A stretch of 64,000 nucleotides of DNA from Bacteroidales bacterium (GTDB taxonomy: Bacteria; Bacteroidota; Bacteroidia; Bacteroidales; UBA10428): contig JAFGBD010000023.1 of the NCBI GenBank assembly GCA_016933335.1, forward strand, positions 1 through 64,000, in the 5' to 3' direction. The notes beneath the pieces are model-generated. The model saw only the letters and a list, made by a program, of their open reading frames with translations, ran no database searches and was not told the origin of the DNA. The stretch's first letter is position 1. Each line of letters opens with the position of its first letter. Of the stretch, positions 8,631-18,900 are shown piece by piece. The position numbers and the translations under genes are program-made.

Positions 8631-10982
8631 TTAAAATTTAATATTATAGGAAAAAGACGGCACAATAGGGAATAGATACAGTTTTATCACATCAACTCCG
8701 TCCGGTACATTCTGGTTACCTGAACCGTTAAAATTCCTTCTCAGGCTTCTGTCCCTGAAATAGACTGCAAATGCATTGTGATGGTTGTAAACATTATAAG
8801 CTGAGAAATTAAGATTGCTGGACAGGCCAAACACAGCGAAACTGAATGTTGCCGATACATCGAGACGGTGATAACTTGTTCCGGGGATTCTTACCCCGTT
8901 CCTTTCCGAATAATACGGGATCCATAAATTCCCGTAGTAATAACCTCCCTGGGGAACAGTTACCGGAATGGCTGAAGAATAAACCCAGTTGGCGGACAGA
9001 TTAATCTTTTGATTCAGTTCGTATGATATAACCACATTGATGTTATGTGGCTTGTCATAGGGGGCCGGATACTTTTTACCCTTATTAACTTCAGGCACAT
9101 CCCGGAAAATCCTTGACCAGGTATAGCTGATCCAGCCATTGAGCTTTCCAGAGGCTTTTCTGATCATTAATTCGAGACCGTAGGCTTCGGCTTCACCTAT
9201 CCTTAGCTCACCTTCCAGGTAAGGATTCGGGATCAGGAATGCATGGTCTTTATAATCAATGATGTCATCAAATTTTTTATAATATGCTTCCAGGGAAGTT
9301 TCAAAACTGTTGTTTTTAAAATTTCTGAAATAGCCCGTTGAAATCTGATCAACTTTTTGCGGTCTGACATTGGGACTGCTCATAAACCACATATCCAGCG
9401 GAAAAGTGGCTGTAGAATTTGAGGCCAGGTGCATATACTGGTACATATGGTTATATCCTGCTTTGATTGAACTGTTACTGTTCAGTTTGAACCTGATACC
9501 GATTCTTGGTTCAAATCCCGAGTAACTGTTGAATATTCTGCCTGATTTATAGTAGGTGGTGTCTTTGACATCATGATTCTCATCATAATTATATATTGTG
9601 GCTTTGCCGATATTGTGGAACATGGTAAATCTTAATCCTGCCTTTAATCCGATCCTGCTTCCTATTGTCTGTTCAATGCCTGCAAAAACTGAGTTTTCAA
9701 TTCCATATGCATCCGGATACTTCAGGCTGTTTATGTAACTGTCTTCAGCAGCTATGGAGACACCGGGTTTCAGGGTATGATAGATGGATTGTACTCCGAA
9801 GTTAAAGGTATTGTCCGGGTTCAGGTAATAAGTAAAATCAGCTTTCAGGCTGTAATCGATGATATGCGATATCCATTTGAATCCGTCGCTTCCCTGGGGC
9901 ACTCCAAGATCGTAGCTGAAATCGCTGTATAACAATGTCAGGTTTGAAAACATCCTGCCATTGTAAACATGGTTCCACCTGATCGTACCGGTGGCATTGC
10001 CATAGTCAATCTGAAACATATCTCCGAATTTGTTGACATCACGGCCAAAGTAACCTGACAGGTATAACCGGTCGTTTTCGCCGATTATCCAGTTGATTTT
10101 TGTATTCAGATCATAGAAATAAACAGTGCTTTTCCTTGCCATGCTATCTGTTGCTAGTGGCAGAAAAAGATCAAAATATGTTCTCCGTCCTGATACGATA
10201 TACGAAAGCTTATTTCTGACAACCGGGCCTTCCAGTGTCAGCCTGCTTGATATCAAGCCAATACCACCCTCACCGGAAAATTTCTGGTTATTTCCTTCCT
10301 TCATCCTTACATCAAGCACCGAAGAAAGTCTCCCGCCATATTTGGAAGGGATGCTGCTTTTATACAATTCCACATGTTTCAGTGCATCACCATTGAATAC
10401 AGAAAAGAATCCGAACAGGTGGGCAGGATTATAAACCGTTGCTTCGTCGAGCAGGACAAGATTCTGATCGGCATTGCCGCCACGGACATAGAATCCGCTC
10501 GATCCTTCAACGCTGGACTGGACACCAGGTAAAAGCTGGATGGCTTTAATGACATCCGTTTCGCCCATAAGCACCGGTATTTTCTTGATTGTTTTAGCCT
10601 GTATCTGCACGACACCCATTGCAGCGTCGTTAATATTCTGGTCAGGCTTCCTGGCAGTAACGGTGACTTCATCCAGCCGGGTTATCTCGGTGGTAAGGCT
10701 GATATTCAATCTTATGCTGTTGCCCAGCATTATGTCTTTTTTATGGACATTGTAACCAACTGAAGAAAAAACAATTTCATGCGGACCTTCCGGAAGGGTG
10801 AGCGAGTAAAAACCATATTCATTGGTCACTGTGCCGGCATCCTTAACAGAATTATATACATTGACCCCTATGAGAGATTCACCGTTTTCATCGGTAACGG
10901 TGCCGCTTATCGTATGTCTGGTTTGTGCTCCGGCAGAAAGAACTGTCAGAGTGACGAATACAATTGTAAAAAATGGTTTCAT
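8631..10982 (-). CDS. TonB-dependent receptor with carboxypeptidase-regulatory N-domain
   Basis: This 783-residue outer-membrane transporter uses TonB/ExbBD energy. After a signal peptide (to about residue 19) comes a CarboxypepD_reg-like domain (ISGTVTDENGESLIGVNVY, about 25-105). The plug follows (about 115-225), with the typical GGNADQNLVLLDEATVYNP segment, and then a 22-strand-type barrel ending in a terminal Phe. The length is short of SusC (about 1000-1100), and the DUF4249 partner replaces SusD. No STN signalling domain is visible, so it is unlikely to signal through an anti-sigma factor. The ligand cannot be deduced. Confidence 0.9.
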   Translation of the reverse strand: MKPFFTIVFVTLTVLSAGAQTRHTISGTVTDENGESLIGVNVYNSVKDAGTVTNEYGFYSLTLPEGPHEIVFSSVGYNVHKKDIMLGNSIRLNISLTTEITRLDEVTVTARKPDQNINDAAMGVVQIQAKTIKKIPVLMGETDVIKAIQLLPGVQSSVEGSSGFYVRGGNADQNLVLLDEATVYNPAHLFGFFSVFNGDALKHVELYKSSIPSKYGGRLSSVLDVRMKEGNNQKFSGEGGIGLISSRLTLEGPVVRNKLSYIVSGRRTYFDLFLPLATDSMARKSTVYFYDLNTKINWIIGENDRLYLSGYFGRDVNKFGDMFQIDYGNATGTIRWNHVYNGRMFSNLTLLYSDFSYDLGVPQGSDGFKWISHIIDYSLKADFTYYLNPDNTFNFGVQSIYHTLKPGVSIAAEDSYINSLKYPDAYGIENSVFAGIEQTIGSRIGLKAGLRFTMFHNIGKATIYNYDENHDVKDTTYYKSGRIFNSYSGFEPRIGIRFKLNSNSSIKAGYNHMYQYMHLASNSTATFPLDMWFMSSPNVRPQKVDQISTGYFRNFKNNSFETSLEAYYKKFDDIIDYKDHAFLIPNPYLEGELRIGEAEAYGLELMIRKASGKLNGWISYTWSRIFRDVPEVNKGKKYPAPYDKPHNINVVISYELNQKINLSANWVYSSAIPVTVPQGGYYYGNLWIPYYSERNGVRIPGTSYHRLDVSATFSFAVFGLSSNLNFSAYNVYNHHNAFAVYFRDRSLRRNFNGSGNQNVPDGVDVIKLYLFPIVPSFSYNIKF

Positions 10983-11120
10983 TTCAGAACCGGTTTTCCA
11001 GTCATTTGAATTAACATTTTATTAAAGATGATGGTTCAAAATTATTATCAATTTTTTTCCAATAAAAAGAAAAATCGGTGAAAGGAGGCAAGCAACCGGT
11101 TAAAGTGACCTGTTGGGATA

Positions 11121-11157
11121 TAAAAACTGGCCGCAGCAGAATTCTGTCAGCGGCCAG
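11121..11157 (-). terminator. Rho-independent terminator of the ECF-sigma operon
   Basis: CTGGCCGC (11127-11134) and GCGGCCAG (11150-11157) form a perfect 8-bp stem. The loop holds a further small palindrome, CAGAATTCTG. On the minus strand the stem is followed by TTTTTATA. It lies 35 bases past the stop at 11192 and closes the leftward operon. Confidence 0.88.
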
Positions 11158-11191
11158 TGGGGCTATATTGCTGAATAACTGAAGATCCGGC

Positions 11192-11830
11192 TTAAAACTT
11201 TCCGAATTTGAAGTTGACACCGTATGAGAATCCGTTCAGAACATCTTTGGAAACATTATCCATCAGGTCAATATTGGATGTATGTCTGTAATATGCGCCA
11301 ATTGAAAACCGGAAGAATCTGGTAATATTCAGTTCAATTTCCGCACCGGGCTCCACAACGAAAAAGGCTTCGGAATCTTCAACATACCAGCTTTCTTCCC
11401 ATCGTCTGTCAACAGAATTATATGCTATTCCGCCGGCACCGATCAATACAGGTATGGACAGGTGAACCGGGAATTTGGGTAAAATAATCGGTTCAAAGAA
11501 CAAACCTCCGTATCCCCCGGCAAGATTGGCATCCAGATTCAGAGCTTCATCGAAAAACAGGTCTGTCACAAACCCACATCCGCCAAAACCTATGGCAAAA
11601 CTATGTCCCATGATAGCCCCTCCGCGGGCCCCGAAAACAAATGCATCTTTGTTGTCAATCTGTGTGTAAAGCATTGATAACCCGCCATATCCGCCAACGG
11701 CATTGCTGCTTCCAAGGAGTGTCATTATTTCGTCGCTTTTCTTGGGTTTTACTTGTTCTGTTTCATCAACCTGGCCAAAACCTGCAGCCACTGTTGATGT
11801 TATAAATAGGAATAATATGATCTTTTTCAT
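11192..11830 (-). CDS. Small outer-membrane beta-barrel protein, unknown
   Basis: This 212-residue protein has a cleavable signal peptide (to about residue 19, AAGFGQ), many glycines, alternating strand-like segments (SIPVLIGAGGIAY, FFRFSIGAYYRHTS), and a last residue of Phe. These fit an 8- to 10-stranded outer-membrane barrel. I do not recognise a specific family. It is the last gene of the leftward operon that starts with an ECF sigma factor, 17 bases after the previous gene and just before a strong terminator. It is therefore likely part of the regulon of that sigma factor. Confidence 0.7.
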   Translation of the reverse strand: MKKIILFLFITSTVAAGFGQVDETEQVKPKKSDEIMTLLGSSNAVGGYGGLSMLYTQIDNKDAFVFGARGGAIMGHSFAIGFGGCGFVTDLFFDEALNLDANLAGGYGGLFFEPIILPKFPVHLSIPVLIGAGGIAYNSVDRRWEESWYVEDSEAFFVVEPGAEIELNITRFFRFSIGAYYRHTSNIDLMDNVSKDVLNGFSYGVNFKFGKF

Positions 11831-11847
11831 ATGATTATAATTAATGG

Positions 11848-12342
11848 TTAAAATTTATACTTTATGCTTATTGCTGTGTCATCTAAAAAAACATAAAAAA
11901 TCCTGTTTGTTGAGAATTCAAAAAAAGGTATGGCATTGATCCCGACTATCAGCGGATACTCCCTGATATTCAGCTCCAGGCTCAGATAGGCATCCAGTCC
12001 GATAACAGGGCCAATACGGCGGCTGTTCAGGTAATAGTTCCTTGTTAAAAATTTATAGCTGCTGTAAAAACTGATCCCTGCATGTGCGCCATAACCATAA
12101 GTAAACGTGATATTATCGGATAATTCCAGTAAGGCCGGCCTGGAAAATTGTTTAAGTACCCTGAGACGAATAGCATCTCTTCCAAAAACAGTCTGGGCTT
12201 CAATGGATTTTATCTCACTCAGGTACTGTCTGTAAGATATGCCCGGCAATGTTCCGATTCTTATTCCGGCATCCCTGGTGTAGTTTTGTGCCGTACATGC
12301 CAGGGTTATAGCTAAACATACAAGGGTAATCGCTGGTTTCAT
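11848..12342 (-). CDS. Putative outer-membrane protein, unknown
   Basis: This 164-residue protein begins with a signal peptide (MKPAITLVCLAITLACTAQ, cleavage near 19). Its short alternating segments include GISYRQYLSE, YGYGAHAGISFY and IGPVIGLDAYLSLEL, and the chain ends in Lys-Tyr-Lys-Phe. A small barrel is the most likely fold. The gene is 21 bases after the head-GIN gene and 17 bases before the next barrel gene, so it belongs to the same operon. No function can be assigned. Confidence 0.65.
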   Translation of the reverse strand: MKPAITLVCLAITLACTAQNYTRDAGIRIGTLPGISYRQYLSEIKSIEAQTVFGRDAIRLRVLKQFSRPALLELSDNITFTYGYGAHAGISFYSSYKFLTRNYYLNSRRIGPVIGLDAYLSLELNIREYPLIVGINAIPFFEFSTNRIFYVFLDDTAISIKYKF

Positions 12343-12363
12343 TTGAAGGGATGGCTTTTATAT

Positions 12364-13152
12364 TTATCTTTTTATTACACTGCCGGAACCAGTAATTTGT
12401 TTTACCACGTTTGCCGGATTACCGTAATAATAAACAATTCCGCTTCCGGTTAGTCTTACTTCCAGCAAATCTGTTGCATAAACTTCGATATTTCCGGAGC
12501 CTGTCAGATTCACATCGGTATTGTCGGTATAAAATTCTGAAGCAAGAATGCTGCCTGAGCCCGTCAGATCCAAATCAGCATGGTGTGCACTTCCGTTAAG
12601 TCTTATTATTCCGGAACCGTCAAGCAAGATATCAGCAGAATAAGTATCAACGGTTCCACGGATGGTTCCTGAACCGCTGAGTTCAATTTCCGCATCATTC
12701 GTATGGATATAATCCAGAAAGATGTTGCCTGAACCGCTCAGCTCAACCTGAAGCCCGGGAGTCTCAAAACGATCGCAGTATATCCTGCCGGATCCGCTCA
12801 GCACTAACTCTTCAATATCAGGAGTGGTGACATAAATGGTAATGTCGTTTTTTGAATTAAGACAACGGTTACGATGTGTTTCAACGACAAGGTTGTTGCC
12901 CCTGACCTGGGTTCTGATTTCATCTAGCAGGTTTTCATCGGCTTCAACAAGAAGACTGGTTTCATCGCTGGAGTCAACATAAACAATGAAACTGCCGTTT
13001 AACTCTACCCCGTTAAAATCAGAAACAACCCTGTTTTCGGTGGTCAGGTTTCCATTTCCTCGTATGCAGCAAATTCCCAGGTCTTCGCAGGAATTCATCA
13101 GTATGGCTGCAAGAACAATTAAAACTGATGCTATTATAGCTTGTGTTTTCAT
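12364..13152 (-). CDS. Head-GIN domain lipoprotein (DUF2807 type)
   Basis: The 262-residue product has a lipobox (LMNSC) and then a single right-handed beta-helix-like repeat region. In this region Gly-Ser-Gly recurs about nine times at roughly 17- to 21-residue steps (LSGSGRI, LSGSGNI, LSGSGTI, LTGSGSI and so on), the hallmark of the putative auto-transporter adhesin head-GIN family. I chose the ATG at 13152 because it gives a normal signal peptide directly; an ATG at 13188 would add 12 polar residues. It is likely anchored on the cell envelope and may bind a surface ligand. It is downstream of a related DUF4097-type gene and the sigma/anti-sigma pair. Confidence 0.85.
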   Translation of the reverse strand: MKTQAIIASVLIVLAAILMNSCEDLGICCIRGNGNLTTENRVVSDFNGVELNGSFIVYVDSSDETSLLVEADENLLDEIRTQVRGNNLVVETHRNRCLNSKNDITIYVTTPDIEELVLSGSGRIYCDRFETPGLQVELSGSGNIFLDYIHTNDAEIELSGSGTIRGTVDTYSADILLDGSGIIRLNGSAHHADLDLTGSGSILASEFYTDNTDVNLTGSGNIEVYATDLLEVRLTGSGIVYYYGNPANVVKQITGSGSVIKR

Positions 13153-13322
13153 ATCTTGTTTTTTATTCAATGACAATGTTTTTCTCAAATGGTTGCACCT
13201 GGATATTTTTTTGTCAATGTTTTTATCAGTCAGTATTTAAGGAACCAGTCAGGCCGTTAACATATACCGGATTTTAGAAGTCAGCAGGATGACAGGTAAT
13301 AATTTCAATCATCTGACAGCTG

Positions 13323-14417
13323 TTATTTATGAATGATATTAACGGTACATTTTTTCGGAGCAGTTATTTTAACTTTCGAAGCAGAGCTTCCTGAACCGAT
13401 TTTACCATAGGTGAGTTCCTGCCTGTCTTCCTCGTTGATCACTTTGGTCTGCAGACTGGCCAGTTGTCTGGGATAGTTTAAAATCATATCCTGGTGATGG
13501 GTGATATCAATAGCGTAGACCGATGTTCTTTCAAAAACAAGATCAATATCAGTGTATTCCGAAGTGATATTAATGAATGAAAATCCCTTACGAATGTTAT
13601 CAATTGATATATTGCCGCTATTTAAATTTAAGTTCAATTCATTACCGAGCTGATGGATGGTGAAATCCGACCAGTAACTTTCTCCGTACAGTTCATATAT
13701 TTCGGGCAGATTGATTTTATCCCTTCTTGATGAGAGTTTAAGGAAGTCTGCCTGCTCAATATTTATCCTTGAGGACCGGCTCTCAACAGACAGTTTATCT
13801 GCCTCTTTAATGGCAAAATCGGAATAGGAGACTATCAGTTTGCCTTCCCTTATCGAATTGACAATTCCGTCACCGGAACTCACACTTATTACCGCATTTC
13901 CATTCAGGTTATTGGCTTTGAGTTCTCCGTTTGACAGCGTTAAATTGATGTTCCCGTCAAAATCATCGATGTATACATCACCGAATTTGTTTTCCAGCTT
14001 CAGATTGAGATGTTTTGGCATTTTTACCAGATAATCGATGGTCACCTTGTTATCGCTTGACAGGATTGAACCGGCAATATCCGCCAGGTCACTGATAACC
14101 GAGTTCGTATTTCTGCCGATTCTGGTTTTTGCGATAACATAATATTCTGTGCCGGTGAAATCAAAATCAACATTGCTCTTCAGCTTATTAAGCTTTGATT
14201 CACTGCTGGCATTGATCTTCAGATCAATGTTAAAACTCACCGAATCTTTCTCCCATGTAACAATATATATTTTTCCGTATTTATTATATATATCTATGGT
14301 TGTGGAATTATTTACCTTATACTTTTTAACAATTCTCTTTGAATACTGCTGCGATGCAAGCGGCGCAGCAGTAATCAGAAAGACAATTGCCAGCCCCAGA
14401 ATTCTTCTACATATCAT
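13323..14417 (-). CDS. DUF4097-type beta-strand repeat protein (putative adhesin)
   Basis: The 364-residue protein has a signal peptide ending near LASQQ. A long run of short beta strands follows: NKFGDVYIDDFDGNINLTLSNGELKANNLNG is continued by similar strands, as in the DUF4097/GIN-like beta-helix families. I prefer the ATG at 14417 because it starts directly at the signal peptide; the ATG at 14444 is only nine residues upstream. The start overlaps the end of the anti-sigma gene by 11 bases, which points to translational coupling. In related loci such proteins follow ECF sigma/anti-sigma pairs and are thought to be envelope-stress or surface components. The function is not known. Confidence 0.75.
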   Translation of the reverse strand: MICRRILGLAIVFLITAAPLASQQYSKRIVKKYKVNNSTTIDIYNKYGKIYIVTWEKDSVSFNIDLKINASSESKLNKLKSNVDFDFTGTEYYVIAKTRIGRNTNSVISDLADIAGSILSSDNKVTIDYLVKMPKHLNLKLENKFGDVYIDDFDGNINLTLSNGELKANNLNGNAVISVSSGDGIVNSIREGKLIVSYSDFAIKEADKLSVESRSSRINIEQADFLKLSSRRDKINLPEIYELYGESYWSDFTIHQLGNELNLNLNSGNISIDNIRKGFSFINITSEYTDIDLVFERTSVYAIDITHHQDMILNYPRQLASLQTKVINEEDRQELTYGKIGSGSSASKVKITAPKKCTVNIIHK

Positions 14418-14964
14418 AGCTGTTGTATTTTGAATGATTGTCATTTTCTTCAGGTTTAAGCTGAGACAAAATATCTTCGAGGATATTCAGCCGCATACGG
14501 TAGTTCTGTATCATTGCCTCGATAACCTCCTGGTTGGCAATGTTATCTCTCAGGTCGTTTTTAAGTTCCCTGTAGATACTGTCAAGCTGATTCAGATCAT
14601 ACCTGATTTCCTTTTCAAGCATCGGATCTTCCGAAAACATTGGCTTGATTTCCTGAAGCTTTTCATTGATAAGTGTCGAATAGTAGATTTCAGCTTCTCT
14701 GAGCTCCGGAATAACAAGTTCTTTTTCTTTTTTTGTCCTGCTTCGTGCAATTTCCCTTTTTTTGCCATCAAGCAGGTCATGAACCATATAGGATGCAGCG
14801 AAAATCAATACAACTGCTGCGGCCCTCCAGATAATCGTGCGCCAGTTAACCGATCTTTTTGGCTGAATGTTCTTTTCAATTTTTTTCCAGACACCTTCAC
14901 CGGGCTCATGTATATCAAAAGCTTCCCTGTTTTCAATGATATATTTTTCAAGCTTGTCTTTCAT
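14407..14964 (-). CDS. Putative membrane anti-sigma factor
   Basis: This 185-residue protein has a cytoplasmic N-terminus of about 45 residues (DIHEPGEGVWKKIEKNI), a single membrane segment at about 46-62 (IIWRAAAVVLIFAASYMV), and a charged, helix-rich periplasmic part with a coiled-coil look up to the C-terminus. The layout, and the ATGA overlap with the sigma gene upstream, make an anti-sigma factor the most likely role. No zinc-binding HxxxCxxC motif is seen, so it would belong to a non-ZAS class. The family cannot be named. Confidence 0.75.
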   Translation of the reverse strand: MKDKLEKYIIENREAFDIHEPGEGVWKKIEKNIQPKRSVNWRTIIWRAAAVVLIFAASYMVHDLLDGKKREIARSRTKKEKELVIPELREAEIYYSTLINEKLQEIKPMFSEDPMLEKEIRYDLNQLDSIYRELKNDLRDNIANQEVIEAMIQNYRMRLNILEDILSQLKPEENDNHSKYNSYDM

Positions 14965-15512
14965 GACATTGAAGTTTTTAGAATTACTTTCAGTTTCTGT
15001 TTGGCCCTCGAAAACTGCGATTTCGAGGTAGACTCAGTTATTCCCATTATCTGGGCTATCTCGGTGTGATCGTATCCTTCCAGAAGGTACAACGAGAAGA
15101 TGATCCTGTAACCTTCGGGTAATTGTTCCATCGCGCTGATAATATCATTTACCCTGACCTTGTTTGCTTCAAAATCATCATCATTATTTTCAGGACTGTT
15201 GTCCGGTATGTTTTCAGTCAGTATCAATTCTGCTTTTCTCCTTTTTAATTCATTGATGCATTTGTTTATCACAATTCTTTTGAGCCAGGAACCAAAGGAA
15301 GATTCGTACCTGAAGGTTGACAGCTTCATAAATGCCTCGGTAAATGATTCCTGCAGCATATCCTCAGCTTCTTCCCGACTGTTCATCATTCTGTAGCATA
15401 TATTAAACATGGCTTTGGCATAAAGTTGATAAAGCTGTTGCTGTGCCCTGGAATTCCCGGCTTTACAAAGCTCGATGATCTCTTTGTGTATGTCCTGGTA
15501 AACAGTTGTCAA
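14961..15512 (-). CDS. RNA polymerase ECF sigma-70 factor
   Basis: The 183-residue product has sigma region 2 (LYAKAMFNICYRMMNSREEAEDMLQE, about 29-54, then FRYESSFGSWLKRIVINKCIN) and region 4 with the helix-turn-helix LEGYDHTEIAQIMGITESTSKS, separated by a short acidic linker. Region 1.1 and region 3 are absent, as in all ECF factors. It is the first gene of a six-gene leftward operon, and its stop overlaps the start of the presumed anti-sigma gene (ATGA). It presumably drives its own operon and other envelope genes when the anti-sigma factor releases it. Confidence 0.93.
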   Translation of the reverse strand: MTTVYQDIHKEIIELCKAGNSRAQQQLYQLYAKAMFNICYRMMNSREEAEDMLQESFTEAFMKLSTFRYESSFGSWLKRIVINKCINELKRRKAELILTENIPDNSPENNDDDFEANKVRVNDIISAMEQLPEGYRIIFSLYLLEGYDHTEIAQIMGITESTSKSQFSRAKQKLKVILKTSMS

Positions 15513-15946
15513 AATCGACTGATAATAGCCAGTTAGTAATGCCTAAATATCGCAATTCTTTATTATTTACCCTAATGACAAGATTAAAAAGACAGGGTTG
15601 CATACAAGATCAAAAAAATATGAAGGCAATGAATTGATATTGCAATTCGCCCCTTGTCTTTCATTAACAGGGTATTCAGCAAAAAGCCAATGTCGGTTTA
15701 CCAGACATTGGCCTGGTTTCAGATGAGGCTGTTTCAGGCTTCCTGTCTTCAGTAAGGGATAAACAGGAAAAGCAATAAAAGCATGATTATCATATTGTAT
15801 CCGGCTTTCTTCAGTGATTTTTATGCAATGTAAAAACTTTGCCGGCATTCACTGTTTAATCCTGGCAATCCGGAATATTGAAAAAGCATTAAAAATAATT
15901 AGAAATACCCATTTATTAAGTAATTTTAACAGATATACCATATTCA
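15513..15946. other. 434-base gap between divergent genes
   Basis: No convincing gene is seen. The gap holds one clear terminator-like hairpin (15686-15712) that faces left but has no gene feeding it. A 93-codon minus-strand open frame runs through it without family-like features. The start-proximal 60 bases before 15947 are AT-rich and likely contain the promoter of the BNR gene, but no TAnnTTTG box stands out. Confidence 0.5.
15681..15712 (-). terminator. Orphan leftward terminator-like hairpin
   Basis: GCCAATGTC (15686-15694) pairs perfectly with GACATTGGC (15704-15712) over a 9-base loop. On the minus strand the stem is followed directly by TTTTT. No annotated minus-strand gene ends here, so the upstream 100-200 bases may encode a small RNA, or the hairpin may be a remnant. 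Confidence 0.55.
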
Positions 15947-18900
15947 ATGAGGTCTTTTATAATGATACTGGTTTTGTCGTCCGGTCTGATGGTTCAATCC
16001 CAGCCCTGGATGTACGAGCTTTCCAGAAGAAAAACAACAAGTGATTTCAGTTTCTTTGAAATACAGGAGGCTTTTAATCAATACTGGGAAGGAAAAGAGA
16101 TTGAAAAGGGCAAAGGTTACAAGCAATTCAAACGCTGGGAATATTTCATGGAGCCGAGGGTCAATGCAGAAGGCCGGCTTCCTTATGACATCGTCAGTGC
16201 CGAATTGTTCAGGTTATTCAGCCGGGAGGAAACCAGCAGCAGCCTGGATGCCAGATGGAGTTTCATAGGTCCTGATAAGGTAACAAAAGAGATTAAAAGC
16301 AGCCATTCCGGAGGAGCCGGAAGGATCAACTGTATCGCATTCCATCCGTATGATTCAAATACCATATGGGTTGGGGCACCATCAGGTGGTTTATGGAAAA
16401 CATCGGATGGTGGAAATACATGGACCACAACTACTGATGCACTGGCTGCGATCGGTATCTCAGATATTGCCGTGAATCCCTTAAACCCCTCTGTTATATA
16501 CCTGGCAACAGGGGATGGTGACTTTGGTGTGGCAAAAACATACAGCATTGGTATTATCAAATCCACTGATGGCGGGAACAGCTGGCAGCCTACCGGCATC
16601 TCTCACCAGGTAGAAGATCAGGAAGCCTTCAGGAAGATATTGATCAATCCTGGTTTTCCGGACATCATGATAGCAACATCAAGTGACGGAATTTACAGAA
16701 CAGCTGACGGCTGGAACAGTTTTTCAAAGGTCAGGAGCGGTCATTTTAAGGACATTGAATACAAACCATCCGATCATAATGTCATCTATGCTACTTCCTA
16801 TGATTTTGCCGGCAATGCAAAAATATACAGGTCAACCAATGGCGGCCTGTCATTTTCGGAATCAATCAAAAACATGTCGGTTTCAGGTAAGGTAAACAGA
16901 ATAGAACTGGCCGTGACACCGGCAAATCCGAATGTAATTTATGCTTTATGCAGTGATGTTACCAACGGTGGATTCTATGCTCTTTATAAATCATCAAACT
17001 CCGGCATTTCCTGGACACTGATATATGATAACAGAAAAGTCAACCTGCTGGGCTGGCAACCATCAGGTCTGGATAAAGGAGGTCAGGGATCATATGATCT
17101 TTCGATTGCCGTATCACCAACCAACGAGAATGAAATATATACCGGTGGAGTGAATATCTGGAGATCTGTCAACGGAGGACTCAACTGGAAGATCCAGGGA
17201 TTCTGGTATCATACAGTTAATATTCCCTATGTACATGCTGATCATCATGTTTTATTGTTTAATCCGCATAACCAGGCTCTTTATTCCGGAAATGACGGCG
17301 GAATATATAAAACATATGATAAAGGAGAATCATGGACAGACCTCAGCAATGGGCTTGGTATTTTGCAGATATACCGTATGGCTCAAACTGAAATGGATCC
17401 GGGTATGATCATCGCGGGAAACCAGGACAACGGAACGGTGATGCTGAGATCGGGAGAATGGTATGAAATCATCGGCGGTGACGGCATGGAGTGTTTCATT
17501 GATTACGATGATGTTAGTATCATATACGGGACAGTATACCGCGGTCAGATCAGAAAATCAGTAAACGGTGGTGCCGGTTTTGATACGATAACACCCGATA
17601 ATTCCCTTAAAGGGGCATGGATAACCCCCATTGTAATGCATCCCAAATACCCGAATATTCTTTATGCCGGTTATCATAAGGTTTACAAGACCATTAACGG
17701 TGGCAAGAGCTGGAAGGTTCTTTCTGACTTTCAAACCGGGAATAACAACCTTCTGGCTATGGCCATTGCCCCTTCAAATGATAAAGTATTATATATAGCT
17801 ACCAGGTCTGAAGTGTACAGGACTTCAGATGACGGAGAATCATGGATAAGTATTACATCCGGCCTGCCATCATCATCCAGGACGGCAATAGCAGTCTCAG
17901 AAACCAATCATAACAAGCTATGGATCACTGTTTCGGGTTTTGAGGCATTTAAAAAAGTATACCAGTCTGATGACGGAGGACAAACATGGTACAATTATTC
18001 AGAAGGTTTGCCGAATCTGCCTGTGAATAACATTGTGTATCAGAAATCATCCAATAATGGATTATATATAGCAACAGATATTGGTGTGTATTACAGGAGC
18101 GGATCAATGGAAGTATGGGAAAAATATGGCAGCGGATTACCCAATGTCTCGGTGTATGATCTGGAAATACACTATTCGACCGATAAAATCAGGGCAGCTA
18201 CTCATGGCAGGGGAGTATGGGAAGCGGACCTTTTTCATGATGCATCAGATTATTACACTGACTTTGATATCAGTTCTTCGGATGTCTGCCTGAACGGCCC
18301 GGTGACATTCTTTAACCGGTCCTTTGGAAATTTTGACAGCCTGGTATGGAATTTCGGGGATGGGGCAGATCCTTCAACAGCAAGGGGAGAAGGGCCATTT
18401 GCTGTTGTTTATTCATCATTGGGCAGCAAATCTGTGAGTTTAACAGGTTACAGGGGATCTACGTCCTATCATAACATGAAATCGGATATTCTTACAGTCG
18501 ATACTGAAATTGATTTTCTGGTTGCTCCGGATAATCTCGAGTTCTGTAAGGGCAATACTGTTAATTTGTATGCAAGCGGCGGATATGATGTAACCTGGTA
18601 TCCTTCGGAAATACTGGATACTGCCACAGGAGAAAAAATTACCGTAAGTCCTCCTGAAAGTGTCTCATTCAACGTGGTGGCTAAGAACGGTACCTGTTCA
18701 GCGACAAAAATAATAGACCTGTCCATCGTATCAAATGATGCCGTTTGTGATGCCATTTTGCTGCATGAGGGACTGAACGGCCCGTTTACCAATTTTTGTG
18801 CCACACCGGAAGAAAATGAGCCGGTACCTCCGCCAGGCTCAACGGGTTTGTTCGGATGTGAGGCGCAGGATGGCTGGTGTGACGGTGAAGACCGGATTGA

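Noticed and set aside
15567-15848. A 93-codon minus-strand open frame in the gap before the BNR gene
   Set aside because: It has no signal peptide, no recognisable motif and no neighbour to form an operon with, and it runs straight through the terminator-like hairpin. Chance is more likely.
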